Shown one piece after another: positions 22,880 to 30,047 of a stretch of DNA of 44,589 bases (position 1 is its first letter; every line of letters begins with the position of its first letter). The position numbers and the translations under genes were made by a program. The notes below the pieces were generated by a model that did no database searches, had not been told where the DNA came from, and saw only the letters and a list, made by a program, of their open reading frames with translations. Source of the DNA: Candidatus Acetothermia bacterium JdFR-48 (GTDB taxonomy: Bacteria; Bipolaricaulota; Bipolaricaulia; Bipolaricaulales; Bipolaricaulaceae); assembly GCA_002011425.1 (NCBI GenBank), contig MTNJ01000033.1:1-44589 (forward strand). The letters run 5' to 3'.

Positions 22880-24667
22880 GTGAAGCCGAAGGCGCGGCGT
22901 CTTTCCAATCTGGTTTTTTTGCTCCTGACCCTGGGGCTGACCACTGTCTCTCAGGGGCTAAATCCTGATTCCATCGTTTTCGTGGAGGTCCCCGAGTCGG
23001 TGGAGGTCCCCCGGGGCGGCGAGAGGACATTCCAACTTGTCATCTACATCGAGCCTGACTGGCACATAAACGCCGCCGGGGTGGAGCAAGAACCCCTGAT
23101 CCCAACCTCACTGGAGTTCGAGGCCCCCGATTACATCGCCCTTGGGGAACCCCTTTTCCCCGAGCCCGCCTACGAGGAGCTCCCGTGGGCCGGGAGGACC
23201 CTCGCCCTCTATACTGACCGAGTCGTGGTAGCGGTCCTCCTCCGGGCTTCCGCCGATGCACCCCTGGAAGGGGCTCTCCTCCAGGGGACGTTGCGCTATC
23301 AGGCCTGCAGTGGCGAGGTGTGCCTCCCGCCCGCCGAGAAATCCTTCGCTGTCGAGCTACGCATCGTCGAACCCGCAGTGGGGATGCCCCCCCTCGTGAG
23401 CATAGGCGGAGACGGAAGAGGGGCCGCCGCGGGGAACCCCATCGCGGCGCTCATCGGGGAGCGGGGGCTTTTCCTGGCCTTGCTGGGCATTTTCCTCCTG
23501 GGCCTCGGGCTGAACCTCACTCCCTGCGTCTACCCCATGGTGCCCATCACCGTGGCCTACTTTGGGGGGATCCGGGGTGGGAACACCCTGCGCACGCTGG
23601 GGATGGCCTTCTCTTACCTTTTCGGCCTCGCCGTGGTCTATTCCGGGCTCGGGGTGGCAGCGGCGGCCACGGGGAAGCTCTTCGGGGAGGTCCTGCAGCG
23701 CCCTTGGGTGTGGGGGCTCGCCGCCGGGGTCATAGTGGCCATGGCCCTGAGCTTCTTCGGCCTTTATCACTTGAGAGCCCCAACGTTCCTCACTCGGAGG
23801 CTCCCACAAGGGGGACGCGGCGGCCCGGTGGGGGCGTTCTTGATGGGCGCCTTCGCCGGCATCGTGGCCTCTCCGTGTGTGGGACCGGCCACCGTGGCTC
23901 TCCTCTCCTACGTGGGGATCACCCAGGATATCGGCCTGGGCTTCGCTCTATTCTTCGCTCTCGCCCTCGGTCTCGGAGCGCCGTATATCATCCTCGCGCT
24001 CTTCTCCCAGCGGCTCGGGCGCCTCCCGAGGACCGGGACCTGGACCATATGGGTAGAACGCCTCCTGGGGTTCGTGTTGCTCGGGTTGGCCCTCTATTTC
24101 GTGGCCCCGTTCATCCCCAGCGGAGTCCTCTCCTGGATCATAGCCACGCTCGCCGTCACAGGGGGGGTCTACCTGGGGCTCCTCCAACGGAGCCGTGGGG
24201 GGGCCACATTCCGCACGGTGAGGGGGGTCGTGGGGCTCGCTGGGATCGCGGTGGCGATCCTCTTTCTCCTCCCGGAGGGACAGGGCCCCGCCGAGGCCTC
24301 GGAGCTCATCGCGTGGGGTGAATACACCCCCGAGGTCCTCGAGGGTGATAGTCCCGTTCTCCTCTACTTCACCGCCGAATGGTGCGTTTACTGCCGCAAG
24401 CTCGAGGCCACCACCTTCAGCGACGAGGGCTTCGCCGCGTTCCTCGAAGAGGCCGGCATCTGGCCGGTAAAGGTGGACCTCACCTTCCGCACCCCGGTGA
24501 ACGAGGCCATAAGGAGGAAGTACGGGGTAGTAGGGGTCCCCTTCCTCATACTCCTCTCCCCGGAAGGGAAAGAGCTCATGCGCTACGGGGGGTATATCGA
24601 GCCGGACCCGTTGGAGCAGATGATCGCGGACGCCCTAAAGGGTCAGGGAGCTGACCAAAGCTCCTGA
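22880..24667 (+). CDS. dsbD: Thiol:disulfide interchange protein DsbD (three-domain)
   Basis: A 595-residue membrane protein that carries electrons from cytoplasmic thioredoxin to exported proteins. A signal sequence is followed by the alpha domain with Cys143/Cys148 (QACSGEVCLPP). An eight-span membrane domain follows with the transfer pair Cys216 (LNLTPCVYPM) and Cys333 (VASPCVGPA). A C-terminal thioredoxin-like gamma domain has the Cys502-Cys505 active site (AEWCVYCRK). All three cysteine pairs are present, so the relay should work. The alpha pair is spaced CX4C, where I recall E. coli as CX5C. The start is a GTG that overlaps the stop of a 16-codon open frame. The 3' end overlaps the convergent DUF922 gene by 25 bp. 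Confidence 0.94.
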   Translation: MKPKARRLSNLVFLLLTLGLTTVSQGLNPDSIVFVEVPESVEVPRGGERTFQLVIYIEPDWHINAAGVEQEPLIPTSLEFEAPDYIALGEPLFPEPAYEELPWAGRTLALYTDRVVVAVLLRASADAPLEGALLQGTLRYQACSGEVCLPPAEKSFAVELRIVEPAVGMPPLVSIGGDGRGAAAGNPIAALIGERGLFLALLGIFLLGLGLNLTPCVYPMVPITVAYFGGIRGGNTLRTLGMAFSYLFGLAVVYSGLGVAAAATGKLFGEVLQRPWVWGLAAGVIVAMALSFFGLYHLRAPTFLTRRLPQGGRGGPVGAFLMGAFAGIVASPCVGPATVALLSYVGITQDIGLGFALFFALALGLGAPYIILALFSQRLGRLPRTGTWTIWVERLLGFVLLGLALYFVAPFIPSGVLSWIIATLAVTGGVYLGLLQRSRGGATFRTVRGVVGLAGIAVAILFLLPEGQGPAEASELIAWGEYTPEVLEGDSPVLLYFTAEWCVYCRKLEATTFSDEGFAAFLEEAGIWPVKVDLTFRTPVNEAIRRKYGVVGVPFLILLSPEGKELMRYGGYIEPDPLEQMIADALKGQGADQSS

Positions 24668-25599
24668 AGCCAGCGGGCGATATTTCCCTCCCACTCCCGT
24701 TGGGCCTCGGCGTCCCTCCCGTGGGAGGTCCCGGCGTCGTAGAGGCTCTGGGCCCGGTCCATCCGGGCCTTTATCTCCCGGAAGACCTCCGTGATCAACT
24801 CCCGCAGACGCGAGATCGCTTCCTCGGGTGTCCCCCCTTTAGCTGCGGAGCCCGCCAGCGAGTCCGCCAGGAGTCTTCGGTAAACTTCGGCGAGGTCGAA
24901 ATGGGCTTGTTCGTGGCATAGGACCTCCGGGATCCTCGCCCAGGAATAGGCCCAAGACCGATCCCGCAACATCACGAGCTCCACCCGGAGCTCGACGAGC
25001 CGGGCGCGAAACCCGTTCCCTGCGGGGACCACCTCGTAGGCGTAGCGGTACCGGATCTCGTAGGCGATCTCTGCCGCCTCGCCTCCAGGTTCGGAAGGAG
25101 GCGTCCCCCGAAAGTCGTCCCAGGTCAGACGGCGGCCCTCCTCCCAGAAGACCTCGTCTGGGACGGGGGAATGGAATTCGGTCTTGGAAGGGGAGGGCCA
25201 GGTGCCGGGTGATTCCGTTACGGAGAGCTCCAACGTGATAGAGGTAGTAAGTCCTGATTGTGTCCGTGCCCGAAAGGTCACCTTCGTCGTGGGCACGTCG
25301 CGTGGTGGAACGAAGGTGCAGTTCGCCACTGCCCGGCCGAATCCCCGTACCGGCGAGAAGCGTGCCCACCCAGGGAGCCTGAACGCGTCAATCTCGATCC
25401 ATTCGCCAGGAGATGACCGCGCCTCGAGGTGAAAGACGAACTCCAAGTCAGGCGGGAGGGCACAGCGCAGGAGACCGGCGGAGACCCGCTCACAGTGGCC
25501 AGCACAGCTCGTAAACCACACCTTGAAGTAGAGCTCTCCCGCGGAAAGCGGTGCGACCAAGAGGCTGACGAGCGCTGCTGCAAGGACAAGCTGCTTCAT
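24643..25599 (-). CDS. Secreted DUF922-type zinc-protease-like protein
   Basis: A 318-residue protein with a signal peptide (MKQLVLAAALVSLLVAPLSA). The N-terminal half (about 25-130) is a beta-rich domain with four cysteines. The C-terminal part carries the DUF922 hallmarks: LTWDDFRGTPP at 158-168 and the metallopeptidase motif HEQAH at 229-233 followed by FDLAE. A long helical tail follows. The HExxH suggests a zinc-dependent protease or amidase acting outside the cytoplasm; activity is unproven for the family. The ATG at 25599 shares one base with the upstream gene's TGA, and GGAGGAG precedes it; a GTG one codon earlier is possible. It is the last gene of the minus-strand run from DUF502. 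Confidence 0.8.
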   Translation of the reverse strand: MKQLVLAAALVSLLVAPLSAGELYFKVWFTSCAGHCERVSAGLLRCALPPDLEFVFHLEARSSPGEWIEIDAFRLPGWARFSPVRGFGRAVANCTFVPPRDVPTTKVTFRARTQSGLTTSITLELSVTESPGTWPSPSKTEFHSPVPDEVFWEEGRRLTWDDFRGTPPSEPGGEAAEIAYEIRYRYAYEVVPAGNGFRARLVELRVELVMLRDRSWAYSWARIPEVLCHEQAHFDLAEVYRRLLADSLAGSAAKGGTPEEAISRLRELITEVFREIKARMDRAQSLYDAGTSHGRDAEAQREWEGNIARWLQELWSAP

Positions 25600-26054
25600 C
25601 ACTTCTCCTCCGGACGAAACTCAGGGATGTTGGCGAAGTCTTCGCGCTCGAGGACCTTCAGGACCCGGCGGGCAGCGGCCGCGACTTCCGGGGACAGTAC
25701 CTCTCCCAACGACAGGTCCTTAGGTTGCACTCCGATGAAGATAACCTCTCCGACGCTCCGGGAGAGCTCTGCGAAGAGGTCGAAGAGGGGGAGAGAGTGG
25801 GTGGATCCCCAAGGGACCCTCGCTCCCTGGTCGACGATGCGGCGGATCGTCCCCGGGGGAAGTCCCATTTCCACTGCGTCCACCACGACGAGAACCTTCG
25901 GGGCAAGGCGCGCAATCTTCCCAAGCACGTTCTCCGGGGCCTGTCCCGCGGGGATGGAAAGCCAACCCGCCCTGCGGAAGTGTTCTGCTACCCATACGCC
26001 CACCCCGTCGTCACGGGCCAGGGGGTTCCCTATGCCGAGGAGCACCTTTTCCAC
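25599..26054 (-). CDS. [NiFe]-hydrogenase maturation protease, HycI/HyaD family
   Basis: A 151-residue endopeptidase that trims the C-terminus of a hydrogenase large subunit after nickel insertion. Family marks are LGIGNPLARDDGVG at 6-19, VVVDAVEMG near 57-64, STHSLPL near 84-90 and FIGVQP near 106. The presumed nickel-sensing residues Asp16, Asp59 and His86 are all present. The ending is shorter than many homologues. No hydrogenase structural gene is in the window, so the enzyme it matures lies elsewhere. It lies 2 bp after the Fnr-like regulator stop and its own stop overlaps the next gene. Confidence 0.9.
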   Translation of the reverse strand: MEKVLLGIGNPLARDDGVGVWVAEHFRRAGWLSIPAGQAPENVLGKIARLAPKVLVVVDAVEMGLPPGTIRRIVDQGARVPWGSTHSLPLFDLFAELSRSVGEVIFIGVQPKDLSLGEVLSPEVAAAARRVLKVLEREDFANIPEFRPEEK

Positions 26055-26056
26055 CG

Positions 26057-26806
26057 CTAGAGCAGGTTCTCTCGGAGGAAGGTGCGGAAGGGATGGGCCA
26101 TCGCCCGTAAGGACTCGGGCTTTCTGATGATGATCCGGTGGCCAGGGAGAGTGATGATACCCCGGTCCGAGAGCTCCGATAATATCCGGATCGCGGTCTC
26201 AGTGGAAATGCTCGCCATCTCGGCGAGCTCGGCCCGCTGGAGTTCGAGGCCGATGTCCAAGCCTTCCTCCGTCGCCTCGCCAAAGGCCCGCGCGAGCTCC
26301 AACAAAACCCGGGCCACCCGCTCCTTGGCGGAGCGTGACGCAATTTCAACGAGCTTATCCCCGAATGCCTTCAGTTCCCGGGCGAGCTTTTCCACCAGGC
26401 GTACTGCGACGTCGGAGTGGCGACGCACGAATCCCAGGAAGTCCTCCCGCGGGATGAACATGAGGCGCGAGGGTTCCAGGGTCTTGGCGTAGCAGGTATA
26501 AGTCTCGCCGTCGAAGAGGGTCTTCTCCCCCAGGATCTCGCCGGGGCCAAGAAGCTTCAGGATCTGGGAGTGGCCGCCACGGGTGTGTTTCGCCACCTTG
26601 ATCTTCCCCTCGCAGAGGATGTAAAGGCCGAAGGAGGGCATGCCTTCATGGAATACGGTCTCCCCTGCTCCGAGCTCCAGAGGGTGCATGAGGGAACGTA
26701 ACTCCTCCCACTCCTCAGGCGAAAGGCCCTGGAAGATATAGGAACAGCCCGCGTCACATGTCTTGCAGGAAAGATCCGGCTTCGATTTCGCGGTAGCTTC
26801 CCACAT
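26057..26806 (-). CDS. Crp/Fnr-family regulator with Fnr-like cysteine cluster
   Basis: A 249-residue regulator. The cyclic-nucleotide-type sensor domain spans about 28-145 and the helix-turn-helix about 195-220 (RAELAEMASISTETAIRILSEL). Ahead of the sensor is LSCKTCDAGCSYIF with Cys14, Cys17 and Cys21. This resembles the N-terminal cluster ligands of Fnr but with one spacing two residues shorter. Cys65 and Cys105 are candidates for a fourth ligand. An oxygen- or NO-sensing [4Fe-4S] role is inferred. The gene starts 53 bp inside accA. There is no later start before Met40, and that would remove the cysteines, so the long form is favoured. It is well placed to regulate the anaerobic genes nearby. 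Confidence 0.87.
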   Translation of the reverse strand: MWEATAKSKPDLSCKTCDAGCSYIFQGLSPEEWEELRSLMHPLELGAGETVFHEGMPSFGLYILCEGKIKVAKHTRGGHSQILKLLGPGEILGEKTLFDGETYTCYAKTLEPSRLMFIPREDFLGFVRRHSDVAVRLVEKLARELKAFGDKLVEIASRSAKERVARVLLELARAFGEATEEGLDIGLELQRAELAEMASISTETAIRILSELSDRGIITLPGHRIIIRKPESLRAMAHPFRTFLRENLL

Positions 26807-27725
26807 TCCGATAACGTTTGTACCGCAGGGAGAGGAGCTCGTCCAGGGGGAGGGAGGAGAGCTTATCTAGGTGTCGTTCCAAAGCTTCCCGTATCGTGGC
26901 CGCGGCCACGTCGGGGTCAGTATGAGCTCCCCCCAGCGGCTCTGGCAACACCTCGTCGATTACCCCGATCTTGAAGAGTTTGGGGGCAGAAAGCCCAAGG
27001 ACTTCCGCTGCCTTGGGGGCCGCCTTCTGATCCTTCCACAGAATCGCCGCAGCGCCTTCGGGGGAGATCACGGAGTAAATCGCGTACTCCAACATCAACA
27101 CCCGATCCGCACAGGCGATGGCCACTGCCCCCCCGGAACCACCCTCTCCCGCGATCACCGCCACCGTGGGCACCCGCAGGGAGAGCATTGTCTCGATGGA
27201 CTGGGCGATGGTCCCGGCGATGTTATGGGATTCCGCCTCCACTCCCGGATAGGCCCCCGGGGTGTCCACCAGGCTCACGAGTGGCAGCCGGAGCCGGTCC
27301 GCGAGCCGCATCAGGCGCACCGCCTTGCGGTAGCCCGCCGGCCCCGCCATCCCGAACCGGTATCGCTTCTGCTCCTCCAGGGTCCTCCCTTTCTGGTGGA
27401 AGAGGACCACCACGGGCCTCTCCCCGAGTTTGGCCAATCCCCCCCGCAGGGCCTGATCGTCCCCCAGGAGCCGGTCCCCCCGCAGTTCGTAGAAGTCGTC
27501 GAAGACCCTCTCCACGAGCTCGATTCCGGTGGGGCGACGCTCATGGCGGGCGAGCTTCACCCTGTCCCAATCGGAGAGCTTCGCGAAATATTCCCTCCTG
27601 AGCTCTTCGAGTTTGCGCTCCAGGAGGGAGAGTTCCTCGGCGAGCTCGAGGCCGTCCTGCTGAATGAGGCGTTTTAGTTCGGCGACCTTGTCCTCCAGGG
27701 CCTTGAGGGTCCCCTCATCCACCAT
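26754..27725 (-). CDS. accA: Acetyl-CoA carboxylase carboxyltransferase subunit alpha
   Basis: A 323-residue subunit that, with AccD, transfers the carboxyl group from biotin to acetyl-CoA in fatty-acid synthesis. Visible are an N-terminal coiled coil (about 1-45), the domain start ARHERRPTGIELV near 63, the oxyanion-forming GEGGSGGAVAIACAD near 195-210, and EGAAAILWKD near 228. The 5' end overlaps accD by 11 bp and the 3' end overlaps the regulator gene. AccB and AccC are not in this window. Confidence 0.96.
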   Translation of the reverse strand: MVDEGTLKALEDKVAELKRLIQQDGLELAEELSLLERKLEELRREYFAKLSDWDRVKLARHERRPTGIELVERVFDDFYELRGDRLLGDDQALRGGLAKLGERPVVVLFHQKGRTLEEQKRYRFGMAGPAGYRKAVRLMRLADRLRLPLVSLVDTPGAYPGVEAESHNIAGTIAQSIETMLSLRVPTVAVIAGEGGSGGAVAIACADRVLMLEYAIYSVISPEGAAAILWKDQKAAPKAAEVLGLSAPKLFKIGVIDEVLPEPLGGAHTDPDVAAATIREALERHLDKLSSLPLDELLSLRYKRYRNVGSYREIEAGSFLQDM

Positions 27726-28575
27726 CTCTTCCTCCGTCGAAGAGCGAGAGAATCTTCGCCAATTCGGCCCTGAGCTCCTCGCGCCGGACCACCCGGTCTA
27801 CCATCCCTCGGGCCAGGGCGAAGTCCTCCGTCTGGAAATCCGGGGGGAGCTTTTCTTTCGTCGTCTGCTCGATCACGCGGGGGCCGGCGAAGCCGATCTT
27901 GGTGCCGCGCTCGGCCAGGGTTATGTCGGCGAGCGAGGCGATGGAGGCAAGCACTCCGCCGGTGGTGGGGTAAGTGAAGACGGCGATGTAGGGAACACCC
28001 GCCTCGGCGAGCTTACCCCTCACGAGCACCGTCTTCGGCATTTGCATCAAAGAGAGCACGCCCTCCTGAACCCGGGCGCCTCCGGAAGCGGCGATAAGGA
28101 CAAACGGAACGGAGCGTTCGACGGCCCGTTCCATGGCCAGACAGAGTTCTTCCCCCACTACGCTCCCCATGCTCCCCCCGATGAAGCGGAAATCCATCAC
28201 TGCGAGCACCACGGAGTGGCCCTCGATCCGTGCCTCCACCACCTTTACTGCATCCAGAAGCCCGGTCTCCCGCTGGGCTTCCTTGACGCGGTTGGGGTAG
28301 GGCTTGCGGTCCACGAACCTCAAGGGGTCGTTCGTCACCAGGGGGACGGTTATATCCACCGCGCTTCCCTCGTCAACGAGCGACGCGATCCGTTCCTCGG
28401 CGGAGAGAAAGAAGTAAGCGCCACAGTGGGGACAGATATAGCTATTCTGGGCGAGCTTCTTGCGGAAGACGAGTTCGCCACAAGATTGACACCTTAGCCA
28501 TAGGTCCTCGGCCCGAGAGGGGGTGACTTCCACGTAATCGCGTCTATTCTTCTTCTCGTCCTTCCAGATCGGCAT
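27715..28575 (-). CDS. accD: Acetyl-CoA carboxylase carboxyltransferase subunit beta
   Basis: A 286-residue partner of AccA. The N-terminal zinc ribbon has Cys29, Cys32, Cys48 and Cys51 (CQSCGE, CPHCGA). The crotonase-fold core includes MDFRFIGGSMGSVVGE near 142 and ASGGARVQEGVLSLMQM near 168, then YPTTGGV. Length is standard. It starts 32 bp inside the DUF502 gene and ends 11 bp inside accA, so the three are almost certainly co-translated. Confidence 0.97.
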   Translation of the reverse strand: MPIWKDEKKNRRDYVEVTPSRAEDLWLRCQSCGELVFRKKLAQNSYICPHCGAYFFLSAEERIASLVDEGSAVDITVPLVTNDPLRFVDRKPYPNRVKEAQRETGLLDAVKVVEARIEGHSVVLAVMDFRFIGGSMGSVVGEELCLAMERAVERSVPFVLIAASGGARVQEGVLSLMQMPKTVLVRGKLAEAGVPYIAVFTYPTTGGVLASIASLADITLAERGTKIGFAGPRVIEQTTKEKLPPDFQTEDFALARGMVDRVVRREELRAELAKILSLFDGGRDGG

Positions 28576-29212
28576 CCTTACCTCGCTTGAGGCTCTCGGG
28601 GAACACTATGCCCCCTGAGAGGATCAGGCTCAACCCCTCGTCCACGGGCATGTCGAGCTCGATGATCTTGTCCTTGGGGATGAAGAAGACCCAGCCGGAG
28701 AGGGGGTTCGGCGCCGTGGGGGCGTAGACGGAGACGCATTCCTTGCCCACAATGCGGTCTATCTCTCCCACGTCGTCTTCGGTGACGAAGCCTAAAATGT
28801 ACATCCCTTCCTTGGGGTACTCGAACAGGACGACGCGGCGGAGCTTGGTAGAGTTGCGCTGAAAGAGAGCGTGGACCAATTGGCGCATGGCCCAATACAC
28901 CTTGCGCAGGCCAGGGACGGAGAGGAGGATCCGTTCTAACCAATTGTGAAGCTTCCGCCCCAGCCACAGGCGACTCAGTGCGCCGACCCCGATCACAATG
29001 ATAAAGGTGATGATGAGCTCGACGCCGGGGATATAGCGGCCGAAGGCCCGGATGAGGAGTCGGGCGAATGGGGTCTCGGGGCCGAAGAGGCGATAGATGA
29101 GGCGGTAGAGCAACCAGATGATGACAGCGGTGAGCCCTATGGGTAGGGCCACCAAGAGCCCGGTGACGAAGCTCTCCCGCAACCAGTTCAATGGACGCAA
29201 AAATCCTCGCAT
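28544..29212 (-). CDS. DUF502 membrane protein
   Basis: A 222-residue integral membrane protein of the DUF502 family. Two membrane segments lie near 14-38 (SFVTGLLVALPIGLTAVIIW) and 60-82 (LIITFIIVIGVGALSRLWLG), followed by a conserved soluble part with VPGLRKVYWAMRQ, VVLFEYPKEGMYILGFV, VYAPTAPNPLSGWVFFI and the C-terminal MPVDEGLSLILSGG. The function is unknown family-wide. I place the start at ATG 29212; a TTG at 29269 is in frame but lies upstream of a good promoter -10 and adds no conserved sequence. It heads the overlapping accD-accA cluster, suggesting a membrane-lipid-related setting. Confidence 0.85.
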   Translation of the reverse strand: MRGFLRPLNWLRESFVTGLLVALPIGLTAVIIWLLYRLIYRLFGPETPFARLLIRAFGRYIPGVELIITFIIVIGVGALSRLWLGRKLHNWLERILLSVPGLRKVYWAMRQLVHALFQRNSTKLRRVVLFEYPKEGMYILGFVTEDDVGEIDRIVGKECVSVYAPTAPNPLSGWVFFIPKDKIIELDMPVDEGLSLILSGGIVFPESLKRGKDADLEGREEE

Positions 29213-29227
29213 GACAATCTGAAGGAG

Positions 29228-29255
29228 AGTATATCCTTGCCCCAACAGTTCCCAA
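29228..29255 (-). promoter_or_regulatory. Promoter of the DUF502-accDA operon
   Basis: On the minus strand TTGGGA (29250-29255), 16 bp, TATACT (29228-29233). It lies 15 nt upstream of ATG 29212, so the leader would be about 9 nt. It sits in the 133-bp gap after nrdG, where no terminator is apparent. Confidence 0.55.
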
Positions 29256-29345
29256 ACCGCCTTCGACAAGGGAAAGTGCCCCGAACGGCCCGTTTCGCGC
29301 AGAAGATGGGGCTGAGTCCGGAGTCGGTCGCCCTTGGCGGGATGC

Positions 29346-30047
29346 TCAGAGTCGATAGCTACAGGAGAGTTCGGCGGCGAGAAGCTTTATCTCGCTGGCC
29401 CCGAGGGCCGTGGCAGTGGGGGGGAGGAGACCGACGAGGCCTTTCCCCTTTGGGACGATAAAGCGCTGGAGGAAATAAGGAGCCGCGCCGATCTCCCGGC
29501 GAATCTCCCGGATGTCGTCCGGGGTAAGGCCGGGGGCAAGTGTCGTGCGGAGTTCGTACGTTGGAGCCCTCTCCCGCACGAGCTCCATGGACCGTTTGAC
29601 TTCCGCCACTACCTCGGCAGCCTTGTCCCATGGGAGCCCCGTGAACTCGGCGTAGCGCCCGAACGGGGCTTTTATGTCCAACGCGACGTAATCCACGAGC
29701 GCCTTTTCGAGAAGCTCCCTCAACACACCGGGGTTCGTCCCGTTGGTATCTAGCTTTACCTCGAGCCGGAGCTTCTTCGCCTCGGTGACGAAGTCCAGCA
29801 AACCTCCCTGCAATGTGGGCTCGCCCCCGGTGATCGTCAGTCCCTGGATAAAGCCCGCCCGCTCGGAGAGCTCTGCAAGTACCCTCTCGGGATCGAGGAG
29901 CTCAAGGGATTTGGACCTATCGGGGAGGACCAGCTCGGGGTTGTAGCAGAAGGGACACCGGAGGTTGCACCCCACGGTCCAGACCACCGCGGCCACCTTT
30001 CCCGGATAGTCGATGAGGGAGAGGCCGAGGAAGTAGGCGATCTTCAT
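29346..30047 (-). CDS. nrdG: Anaerobic ribonucleotide reductase activating protein
   Basis: A 233-residue radical SAM activase that installs the glycyl radical on NrdD. The cluster-binding CxxxCxxC is at Cys27, Cys31 and Cys34 (GCNLRCPFCYNPE). The SAM-binding TITGGEPTLQ is near 92 and LDTNGTN near 121. It is longer than E. coli NrdG (154) and of the fuller-length form seen in many thermophiles and archaea. The ATG at 30047 overlaps the nrdD stop by 4 bp and is preceded by GAGAGG; the frame upstream to 30119 lies inside nrdD. Confidence 0.94.
   Translation of the reverse strand: MKIAYFLGLSLIDYPGKVAAVVWTVGCNLRCPFCYNPELVLPDRSKSLELLDPERVLAELSERAGFIQGLTITGGEPTLQGGLLDFVTEAKKLRLEVKLDTNGTNPGVLRELLEKALVDYVALDIKAPFGRYAEFTGLPWDKAAEVVAEVKRSMELVRERAPTYELRTTLAPGLTPDDIREIRREIGAAPYFLQRFIVPKGKGLVGLLPPTATALGASEIKLLAAELSCSYRL

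Noticed and set aside
22833..22883. A 16-codon open frame bridging the Cys protein stop and the dsbD start
   Set aside because: It overlaps both neighbours neatly (ATGA and GTGA), but has no recognisable peptide and no attenuator hairpin; too short to support as a gene.
29237..29461. A 74-residue plus-strand open frame in the nrdG/DUF502 gap
   Set aside because: It runs into nrdG antisense, lacks a ribosome site and resembles nothing; the gap is better explained by the DUF502 promoter.
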